Source: Actinomycetes bacterium
GTDB taxonomy: Bacteria; Actinomycetota; Acidimicrobiia; Acidimicrobiales; Aldehydirespiratoraceae
Length of the DNA: 37,294 bases
Direction of reading: 5' to 3'
Assembly (NCBI GenBank): GCA_024276495.1
Contig: JAJRXC010000046.1
Coordinates: forward strand, 1 to 37,294
Each line of letters opens with the position of its first letter. Position 1 is the stretch's first letter. Positions 6,100 through 12,232 of this stretch are shown piece by piece. The notes beneath the pieces are model-generated. The model was not told where the DNA came from and searched no databases. It was given only the letters and a program-made list of their open reading frames with translations. The position numbers were made by a program, and so were the translations under genes.

Positions 6100-7272
6100 T
6101 CAGCCGGGGCCGAGAACGAGAGTGCCGTTGTGCCCGCCGAAGCCGAAGCTGTTCGACAAGGCCGGACCGGGCGTCCAGGGGCGGGGCTCGCCGACGACCA
6201 GGTCGAGGGCGGGAATCTCCGGATCGGGGGTCTCGTGGCCCGCGGTGGGCGGAATGAGGCGTTCTCGCATGGCCAGCAGCACCGCCACGGCCTCGAGGGC
6301 ACCGGCACCGCCGAGGGCATGGCCGGTGACGCCCTTCGTGGAGGTGATGGCGGGGCCCGGGATCCCGAAGACCTTCGCCACCGCGGCGGCCTCCGCCGCG
6401 TCGTTCTTGTCGGTCGACGTGCCGTGGGCGTTGATGTGGACGATGTCGTCGGCGGTGAGACCGGCGTCGTCGAGCGCGAGGCGCATGCAATTGATCGCGC
6501 CGGTGCCGCCCGGCGCGGGCGCCGTGATGTGGTGCGCATCGGCGGTCGAGGCCGAACCGAGGACCTCGCCGACGATGGTGGCCCCGCGGGCGCGGGCCCG
6601 GTCCCATTCCTCGAGGACGAGCACTGCGGCGCCTTCGGCCATGACGAAGCCGTCTCGGTCGAGGTCGAAGGGGCGGCTCACGCCGGAGTTCGAGAGGGCG
6701 GTCATGTTCGCGAAGCCGGCGACCGCGGTGGCGGTGAACGGAGCTTCGCTGCCCCCCGCCAGCACCGCGTCGCAGCGGCCGTCGGCGATCATTCGGGCGG
6801 CGTTGCCGATCGCATGCGTGCCGGCCGCACACGCGGTGACGGTGTTCTCGCACGGACCCTGCCAGCCGAACCGCATCGAGAGGGTCGCCGCGGCGGCGTT
6901 GGCCATCATCATCGGAACGAGGAAGGGGGACACCCGACGCTCACCGCGCTCGAGCCGCACCTCGATCTGGGATTCGAGGGTCTGCAGGCCGCCGACGCCG
7001 GTTCCGATGAAGGTGCCGCGGCGGGCCGGGTCCGCGTCGAGTTCGCCGGCCTGCGAGAGCGCCTCTTCGGCGGCGACCACCGCGAACTGTGAGAAGCGGT
7101 CGGCGCGGCGGGCCGCCTTGGCGTTGTCGAACCAGGGGGCCGGGTCGAAGTCGTCGAGGGTCCGTGGACCGACCGGCGCCGGTGAACACAGACCATCGAA
7201 GAACGCGTCGACCCCGACACCGCAGGGCGCGATCACGCCCATCCCGGTGATGGCCACCCGGCGCCCCAACAT
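6100..7272 (-). CDS. fabF: Beta-ketoacyl-ACP synthase II (FabF)
   Basis: A 390-residue condensing enzyme extending acyl-ACP with malonyl-ACP. The Cys-His-His triad is intact: C148 in TVTACAAGTHAIG, H283 in NAHGTSTDKND and H318 in GVTGHALGGAGA. Length is slightly below the usual 410. The ATG at 7272 overlaps the acpP stop by one base (TGATG), so it is the last, translationally coupled gene of the fabD-fabH-fabG-acpP-fabF operon. A longer upstream reading runs through acpP in another frame and lacks conservation. Confidence 0.95.
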   Translation of the reverse strand: MLGRRVAITGMGVIAPCGVGVDAFFDGLCSPAPVGPRTLDDFDPAPWFDNAKAARRADRFSQFAVVAAEEALSQAGELDADPARRGTFIGTGVGGLQTLESQIEVRLERGERRVSPFLVPMMMANAAAATLSMRFGWQGPCENTVTACAAGTHAIGNAARMIADGRCDAVLAGGSEAPFTATAVAGFANMTALSNSGVSRPFDLDRDGFVMAEGAAVLVLEEWDRARARGATIVGEVLGSASTADAHHITAPAPGGTGAINCMRLALDDAGLTADDIVHINAHGTSTDKNDAAEAAAVAKVFGIPGPAITSTKGVTGHALGGAGALEAVAVLLAMRERLIPPTAGHETPDPEIPALDLVVGEPRPWTPGPALSNSFGFGGHNGTLVLGPG

Positions 7273-7502
7273 CAGAGCTTCGACACCACGAGGTTGTAGG
7301 CGCCCTGGATGTCGGTGACGCCCTCGAGCTCCTCTTCTTCGACGTTGACGTCGAACTCCTCCTCGAGCGCCATGACCAATTCGACGAGGTCGAGGCTGTC
7401 GGCGTCGAGTGACTCGAATGTCGCCTCTGGGACGATCTTGTCGTCCTCGACGGACAAGACGTCGACGGCGCATTTCTTGAAACGCTCGAAGTTGTCACTC
7501 AC
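7272..7502 (-). CDS. acpP: Acyl carrier protein
   Basis: A 76-residue acidic helical protein with the phosphopantetheine site DADSLDLVEL; S36 receives the prosthetic group. The acidic helix II (VMALEEEFDV) is the usual docking surface for Fab enzymes. It sits between fabG and fabF, one base overlapping the latter. The 51-bp gap to fabG contains GGAG (minus strand, 7516-7513), ten bases before the ATG, as ribosome-binding site. Confidence 0.95.
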   Translation of the reverse strand: MSDNFERFKKCAVDVLSVEDDKIVPEATFESLDADSLDLVELVMALEEEFDVNVEEEELEGVTDIQGAYNLVVSKL

Positions 7503-7553
7503 TTGATTTCTCCATTGCTGGTGGGGATGTCGAGACTAGCCAGGTTGACCTGG

Positions 7554-8294
7554 TCAGCCCATGGAAAGGCCGCCATCGACGGGAAGCACGGTACCGGTGA
7601 TGTAGCCGGCCTCCTCGGATGCGAGGAAGGCGATGGCGGCGGAGATCTCGTCGGTCGCCCCGAGACGACCGAGGGGGACCATCGAGCGCATCGCCGCTCG
7701 TTGATCATCGGTCAGCGCCGCCATCATGTCGGTCTCGATGGGCCCGGGCGCGACGACGTTCACCGTGATGTTGCGGCTCGCGAACTCCTTCGCCAGCGAC
7801 CGGGCGAGCCCGATCAAGCCGGCTTTCGACGCCGCGTAGTTGGCCTGGCCCGCCTGTCCGCCGAGACCGACGACCGACGAGACGAAGACGATGCGGCCGA
7901 ACCGGGCCCGCATCATCCCCTTCACGACTCGTCTGGCGACGCGGAAGCCGCCGGTGAGGTTGGCGTCGAGCACATCGGTGAAGTCCTCGTCCTTCATTCG
8001 AAGGACGAGGCCGTCTCGGGTGATGCCGGCGTTGCTGACGAGGATCTCGACCGGGCCGAGGGCCTCCTCCACCGCATCGACCGCCGAGTCGACCGAATCG
8101 CCGTCGGTCACGTCGCACGTGACGACGGTAAGCCCGGCGGCGTCGTCGGCGTGGCCGCTTCGGGAGGTGATCGCGACGCGATGGCCGGCGGCCTGGAACC
8201 GCTTGGCGGTCGCGAGGCCGATGCCGCGGTTGCCGCCGGTCACGAGGACGACCCGGCCGGCGGCCCCGTCGTGGTCGGGGGTGGGGGCGCTCAC
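7554..8294 (-). CDS. fabG: 3-oxoacyl-ACP reductase FabG
   Basis: A 246-residue short-chain dehydrogenase/reductase. The NADPH-binding TGGNRGIG is at residues 19-26, NAG at 88-90, and the catalytic S140, Y153 and K157 lie in VSSVVG and NYAASKAG. The C-terminal PGPIETDM and GYITGTVLPVDGG motifs are typical of FabG. The GTG start at 8294 overlaps the fabH stop as GTGA; longer upstream readings run through fabH in the wrong frame. It performs the NADPH-dependent ketoreduction step of the same operon. Confidence 0.93.
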   Translation of the reverse strand: MSAPTPDHDGAAGRVVLVTGGNRGIGLATAKRFQAAGHRVAITSRSGHADDAAGLTVVTCDVTDGDSVDSAVDAVEEALGPVEILVSNAGITRDGLVLRMKDEDFTDVLDANLTGGFRVARRVVKGMMRARFGRIVFVSSVVGLGGQAGQANYAASKAGLIGLARSLAKEFASRNITVNVVAPGPIETDMMAALTDDQRAAMRSMVPLGRLGATDEISAAIAFLASEEAGYITGTVLPVDGGLSMG

Positions 8295-9211
8295 CAGCGC
8301 ACCACCACGGAGCCCCAGGCCATCCCGGCGCCGAACCCGGACATCAGCACGATCCGGCCGGGCGCAAGCGCGCCGTCGGCCTCGGCTCTGGCCATCGCGA
8401 GCGGGATCGACGCCCCGGAGGTGTTGCCGGTTGTCTCGAGCACGTTGTGGGTCTTCTCCATCGGGATTCCGAGGCGTTGACAGACGGCCTCGATGATGCG
8501 GATGTTGGCTTGGTGGGGAAGGACGACGTCGACGTCGTCGGCGCCGATTCCGGCTTTCTCCAACACGTTCTCGACGGAGCGGGTCACCGCCCGAACCGCC
8601 TTCTTGAAGACCTCGCGGCCCTCCATCTGGATCTTGGCGTCGTGATCGCAGTAGAGGATGGACGCCAGGTTGCCGTCGGCTCCCAGGTCGAACGCCAGCA
8701 TCTCTCCCTGGACGTGACGTTCCATGACCACCGCCGCGGCCCCGTCGCCGAACAGGATCGCCGTGCCGCGGTCGGTCCAGTCGGTGATGCTCGACATCGA
8801 GTCGCTGCCGATGAGCAGGACCCGGTCGGGCCCGGTCGGTGCGACCATCATGCCGTAGGCGGCCACGTAGCCGTAGGCGAACCCCGCACAGACCGCGTTG
8901 ACGTCGAAGGCGCCGCACCCGAGCCCGAGGCTCGACTGGACGACGGCCGACGTCGCCGGGAAGGTCTGGTCGGGGGTGGTGGTGCACAAGATCAGCAGCT
9001 CGATGTCGGCCGGGGAGATGTCGGCCGCCTTCAGCGCGTTGGCCCCTGCTTCGATGGCCATCTCCGACGTGATCCCGTCGACGTGCCGGGATCCGATCCC
9101 GGCCCGGGCCCGGATCCACTCGTCGGACGTGTCCATGACCCGGGACAGGTCGTCGTTGGTGACGATCCGCTCCGGGAGCGCGGTGCCGATGCCTCTGATG
9201 CGGATGGCCAC
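8291..9211 (-). CDS. fabH: Beta-ketoacyl-ACP synthase III (FabH)
   Basis: A 306-residue initiating condensing enzyme, joining an acyl-CoA primer to malonyl-ACP. The catalytic triad is C108 (NAVCAGFAYG), H233 (LPHQANIRI) and N263 (TGNTSGASIP). EWIRARAGIGSRH near the N-terminus is also diagnostic. GTG 9211 starts one base after the fabD stop and fits the family N-terminus (IRIRGIGTALPE); the longer reading overlaps fabD and is not conserved. Primer specificity (straight or branched) cannot be read from sequence alone. Confidence 0.93.
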   Translation of the reverse strand: MAIRIRGIGTALPERIVTNDDLSRVMDTSDEWIRARAGIGSRHVDGITSEMAIEAGANALKAADISPADIELLILCTTTPDQTFPATSAVVQSSLGLGCGAFDVNAVCAGFAYGYVAAYGMMVAPTGPDRVLLIGSDSMSSITDWTDRGTAILFGDGAAAVVMERHVQGEMLAFDLGADGNLASILYCDHDAKIQMEGREVFKKAVRAVTRSVENVLEKAGIGADDVDVVLPHQANIRIIEAVCQRLGIPMEKTHNVLETTGNTSGASIPLAMARAEADGALAPGRIVLMSGFGAGMAWGSVVVRW

Positions 9212-9212
9212 G

Positions 9213-10388
9213 TCAGCGGGTCCGCAACCAGGCGATCGGCTGACGGGAGCCGACCCGCTCACCTTCCAACGCGAGCACCCCCATGACCTCACCGGCGAAG
9301 GAGCTGACGACGTCCTCGTTGCCGACCGTCCCGATCACATCGCCGACCGCGATCGCGAGGCCCGGCTCGACACCGGCGCCGAGTGTGAACACTCCGGTGC
9401 AGGGCGAGACGACGAGCCGTTCGGTCGCGAAGAGGTGCTCGCCTTCGAGAACGCCCGCGTCGGTCTGGGCCGGACCGGCGAGCTGCTCGAGCAGCCCGTC
9501 GAGGTCGGCCGGCGTGGCGATGTTGATCCGGTTGCCGGTTTTCACGGTCCGTTTCACGAGGCCCGTCAACACCGTGCCGGGGCCGAGCTCGACATAGGTG
9601 GTGAAACCGTCGACGTCGAGGGTCCGCAGGGTCTGGCGCCAGCGAACCGGGGAGCACAGCTGGGCGCCGAGGAGGTCGGGCCAATCGCTCGGATCGGTGT
9701 GGGCGCAGCCGTCGACATTGGCATAGACCGGCTGCTCCGGCGCACGGAACTCCACCTGGTCGATCGCCTTGCGGAGACGATCGCGGGCTGGGGCCATCAG
9801 TGGCGTGTGGAACGCCCCGCCGACGGGAAGACGCATCGCCCGCTTGGCGCCGAGCTCCTTGGCGATCACGCAGGCCCGGTCGAGGTCGTCGGGGGTACCG
9901 GCGATCACCACCTGGCCGGCTGCGTTGTAGTTGGCGATCCAGACGTCGCCGGCCGTGCGCTGACAGGCGATGTCGACCTGGTCGTCGTCGAGCCCGAGCA
10001 GGGCGGCCATCGTGCCGTCCTGCTCGTCGGCCGCGGCCTGCATCGCGTCGCCGCGCTCGTTCACGAGGCGAACGGCGTCGGCGAAGTCGAGGGCGCCGGC
10101 CGCGGTCAGCGCGGAGTACTCGCCGAGGCTGTGCCCGGCGTGGGCGACGGCCTCGGCCCCCAGTCGGCTCACGGCATCGAGCACCACCATCGATGTCACG
10201 AAGGTCGCCAGTTGGGCGTTGCGGGTCATCGTGAGCTCGTCGGCGTCGGTGTCCAACAGGAGCCGGGCCACGTCGCGATCGACCGCCTCGCTCGCCTCGT
10301 CGACGAGTTCCCAGGAGGGATGGTCCGCCCAGGCGGAACCCATGCCCGGGGCTTGCGAGCCCTGTCCCGGGTAGGTGAACACGATCAT
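9213..10388 (-). CDS. fabD: Malonyl-CoA:ACP transacylase FabD with C-terminal biotinyl/lipoyl-like domain
   Basis: A 391-residue protein; ordinary FabD is about 310. Residues 1-300 are a normal transacylase: FTYPGQGSQAPGMG, the nucleophile S87 in GHSLGEYSAL, and catalytic H194 in GGAFHTPLM. After an Ala/Gly/Pro linker, residues 325-391 read like a biotinyl/lipoyl barrel: VVSPCTGVF, then the GLAIAVGDVIGTVG half, then SFAGEVMGVLALEGERVG and QPIAWL. The lysine-bearing hairpin tip is replaced by GNEDVV, so no biotin or lipoate can attach there. The domain may be structural or a docking module. ATG 10388 has GGAGG seven to twelve bases upstream on its strand. It is the first gene of the fab operon and faces the 10464-10485 palindrome. 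Confidence 0.92.
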   Translation of the reverse strand: MIVFTYPGQGSQAPGMGSAWADHPSWELVDEASEAVDRDVARLLLDTDADELTMTRNAQLATFVTSMVVLDAVSRLGAEAVAHAGHSLGEYSALTAAGALDFADAVRLVNERGDAMQAAADEQDGTMAALLGLDDDQVDIACQRTAGDVWIANYNAAGQVVIAGTPDDLDRACVIAKELGAKRAMRLPVGGAFHTPLMAPARDRLRKAIDQVEFRAPEQPVYANVDGCAHTDPSDWPDLLGAQLCSPVRWRQTLRTLDVDGFTTYVELGPGTVLTGLVKRTVKTGNRINIATPADLDGLLEQLAGPAQTDAGVLEGEHLFATERLVVSPCTGVFTLGAGVEPGLAIAVGDVIGTVGNEDVVSSFAGEVMGVLALEGERVGSRQPIAWLRTR

Positions 10389-10463
10389 GTGGAGCCTCCG
10401 CGGCGATTGGTGCGCCATTCTGACCCATGGCGCTGCGACTTGGTTTCGTTACTCGGGGGTAAA

Positions 10464-10485
10464 CCGCGTGACCTCCGTCACGCGG
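10464..10485. promoter_or_regulatory. 22-bp perfect inverted repeat upstream of fabD
   Basis: CCGCGTGAC-CTCC-GTCACGCGG has 9-bp perfect arms. It contains CGTGA-N6-TCACG, close to the Crp/Fnr-family consensus TGTGA-N6-TCACA. It lies 76-97 bp before the fabD start on the minus strand and 8 bp beyond the end of the small membrane protein gene, so a bound regulator would act on fabD. The protein is unknown; a fatty-acid regulator of the TetR or GntR class is the alternative. Confidence 0.6.
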
Positions 10486-10492
10486 CGCGAGC

Positions 10493-10651
10493 TCATTGGG
10501 GGCCGGCCGGCGACGACACGGTGTCGTCGCCGTGACTGGGCCAGTTGTGGAGATCGTTCTCGTGACGGCGGATCGACAGCTCCCGGACGACGGCGACCAG
10601 CACCAGGACCACACCGAGACGCAGGATTCGGGAACGAGTGCGGGGCGACAT
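10493..10651 (-). CDS. Small single-span membrane protein, unknown function
   Basis: A 52-residue reading frame, below usual annotation size. It starts MSPRTRSRILR, followed by a hydrophobic helix LGVVLVLVAVV and a polar tail containing RRHENDLHNWP. Positive charges before the helix predict an outside C-terminus. ATG 10651 has a minus-strand TAGCCT 7 nt upstream and no ribosome-binding site, matching the leaderless pattern. It is on the same strand as fabD, 104 bp before it, with the palindrome between. I do not recognise a family; the clean topology and promoter make it more than a chance frame. Confidence 0.5.
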   Translation of the reverse strand: MSPRTRSRILRLGVVLVLVAVVRELSIRRHENDLHNWPSHGDDTVSSPAGPQ

Positions 10652-10684
10652 CGGGAGAAGGCTACGCTGCGCGGAGTCATCCTC

Positions 10685-10768
10685 GCCCGGGTGGTGGAAT
10701 TGGCAGACACGACGGACTCAAAATCCGTTGCTTTCACGAGCGTGCGGGTTCAAGTCCCGCCCCGGGCA
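10685..10768 (+). tRNA. tRNA-Leu (anticodon CAA)
   Basis: An 84-nt class II tRNA. The acceptor stem pairs GCCCGGG (10685-10691) with CCCGGGC (10761-10767), the discriminator base is A, and CCA is not encoded (the DNA continues CCG). The anticodon arm ACGGA-CTCAAAA-TCCGT carries CAA, reading UUG leucine codons. A long variable arm and the GGTTCAAGTCC T-loop confirm the class. UUG is a rare codon in such a GC-rich genome. TACGCT at 10663-10668 may be its -10. Confidence 0.95.
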
Positions 10769-10827
10769 CCGACGCGGCGTCGGTCGGCGATCTTCCCGAA
10801 CCCGACCCGACGTGCCATGCTCCGCCC

Positions 10828-11280
10828 ATGAGCGAACGAATCGTTTCCCGTTCACGTGTGATCGACGCCACCCCCGAGGCGATCTTCTCGATCGTCGCGA
10901 GCCCGGCCGGCCACGCCCGCATCGACGGGTCCGGTTCGGTGCGCGCCGCGGTCTCGGGACCGGAGCGGCTCGAGCTGGGTTCGAAGTTCCGCATGGACAT
11001 GAAGATGGGTGTGCCCTACCGGATCTCCTCGACGGTCGTCGAATACGAGGAGAACCGGCTCATCGCCTGGGCCCACCTCGGCAAGCACCGATGGCGATTC
11101 GAGCTCGAACCGGTCGAAGAGGGAACCCGGGTGACCCACTCCTTCGACTGGTCGACGGCCCGGGTCCCGAAGTTCATCGAGCTCGCCGGGTACCCGAAGA
11201 AGCACCCGGCGAACATCGAGCGCACCCTCGCCCGCCTCGACGAGATCGTCACCGGAGAAGGCCCACGCGACGAGAAATGA
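10828..11280 (+). CDS. SRPBCC (START/Bet v 1-like) family protein
   Basis: A 150-residue helix-grip protein of the polyketide cyclase/dehydrase-like SRPBCC superfamily. It opens with the typical strand SRVIDATPEAIFSIVA and has the EENRLIAWAH and GTRVTHSFDW strands, then a C-terminal helix (NIERTLARLDEIV). Such proteins bind hydrophobic ligands in a cavity; the ligand is not predictable here. ATG 10828 is preceded by CATGCT six bases upstream, a near match to the leaderless -10 pattern. It lies just after tRNA-Leu. Confidence 0.85.
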   Translation: MSERIVSRSRVIDATPEAIFSIVASPAGHARIDGSGSVRAAVSGPERLELGSKFRMDMKMGVPYRISSTVVEYEENRLIAWAHLGKHRWRFELEPVEEGTRVTHSFDWSTARVPKFIELAGYPKKHPANIERTLARLDEIVTGEGPRDEK

Positions 11281-11315
11281 CGCCGGGTGGAGGAGTGGAG
11301 TCGGGCACCGTCTTC

Positions 11316-11321
11316 TATGGT
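11316..11321 (+). promoter_or_regulatory. -10 element for the coiled-coil/ANTAR operon
   Basis: TATGGT, 6 nt before ATG 11328; leaderless pattern. Confidence 0.4.
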
Positions 11322-11327
11322 GACCAC

Positions 11328-11630
11328 ATGGCGCCGTCAGGGACGAAACCCCAGGTAGAACGGAAGCTTCGTCGCGTCAGTGAGCAACTGAAGGCGTTGC
11401 GAGACGATCTTCGGGTGACCGAGGAGCATCTGGCCCAACTCTCCGATGAGGAAGAGGACGCCCGGATTCGTGCCCTCGTGTCGGAAACTCCGCTCGCCGA
11501 GAAGGAGCATCGCAAGGCGGCCCGCCACGCCGAACGGCTCCGCTCGTCACGTATGAAGGCGATCCGCAAGATCGCCGATCTCGAACGCGAGCAGGACGAT
11601 CTGCTGGACCGGCTGACCGCGTCGACGTGA
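11328..11630 (+). CDS. Coiled-coil protein of unknown function
   Basis: A 100-residue, almost entirely helical, highly charged protein (KPQVERKLRRVSEQLKAL, later EKEHRKAARHAERL and IADLEREQDDLLDRL). Heptad-like leucine spacing suggests a coiled coil. An alternative ATG at 11277 overlaps the previous stop, but TATGGT six bases before ATG 11328 and absence of sequence conservation before it favour the shorter form. Its stop overlaps the GTG of the ANTAR regulator (GTGA), so the two are co-translated and may work together. No function can be assigned. Confidence 0.8.
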   Translation: MAPSGTKPQVERKLRRVSEQLKALRDDLRVTEEHLAQLSDEEEDARIRALVSETPLAEKEHRKAARHAERLRSSRMKAIRKIADLEREQDDLLDRLTAST

Positions 11631-12208
11631 GCGACACGCCGACAGTGGTGGTCGCCGAGGACGAGTCGATCATTCGGCTCGATCTCGTGGAGACGCTCCG
11701 GGCCGAGGGCTACGACGTGGTTGCCGACACCGGGCGGGGCGACGACGCGGTCGACCTCGTCATCGAACACCGCCCGGACCTCGCCCTGCTCGACGTCAAG
11801 ATGCCGGGCATCGACGGCATCGAGGCCACCCGCAGAATCGCGGCCGAGAAGACGACCGCGGTCGTGCTGCTGACCGCGTTCAGCCATCGAGACCTGGTCG
11901 ACCAGGCGACCGATGCCGGCGCGATGGCCTATCTCGTCAAGCCCTACCAGCGGGCTGATCTGGTGCCGGCGATCGAAACGGCCTTGGCGAGGTTCCGGGA
12001 GTTCCGCTCACTGGAGACGCAGGTGGAGGATCTCGCCGAACAGCTGGAGGTCCGCAAGCTGGTCGACCGGGCGAAGGGTCGCCTCATCGACGATCACGCC
12101 ATGACCGAGGCCGATGCCTTCCGGTTCCTGCAACGACAGGCGATGTCGAGTCGGCGGACGATGGCGGCCGTCGCGAACGACGTCGTCGCCGGCACGCTCA
12201 CGCCCTGA
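11627..12208 (+). CDS. pdtaR: ANTAR-domain response regulator (PdtaR-like)
   Basis: A 193-residue two-domain regulator. The receiver domain has the acidic pair E11/D12, phospho-acceptor D56 (LALLDVKMPGIDG), T83 and K105 (YLVKPY). Residues 130-185 form the ANTAR RNA-binding domain (LVDRAKGRLIDDHAMTEADA, then FRFLQRQAMSSRRTM). ANTAR proteins bind paired hairpins in mRNA leaders and stop termination; in mycobacteria PdtaR pairs with the PdtaS kinase. No kinase is adjacent here. GTG 11627 overlaps the coiled-coil gene's stop. Confidence 0.93.
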   Translation: MSDTPTVVVAEDESIIRLDLVETLRAEGYDVVADTGRGDDAVDLVIEHRPDLALLDVKMPGIDGIEATRRIAAEKTTAVVLLTAFSHRDLVDQATDAGAMAYLVKPYQRADLVPAIETALARFREFRSLETQVEDLAEQLEVRKLVDRAKGRLIDDHAMTEADAFRFLQRQAMSSRRTMAAVANDVVAGTLTP

Positions 12209-12218
12209 CCACGAGCGC

Positions 12219-12224
12219 TAGGGT
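12219..12224 (+). promoter_or_regulatory. -10 element for polA
   Basis: TAGGGT, 8 nt before ATG 12233 and no Shine-Dalgarno; leaderless pattern. Confidence 0.45.
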
Positions 12225-12232
12225 CGCCGCCA

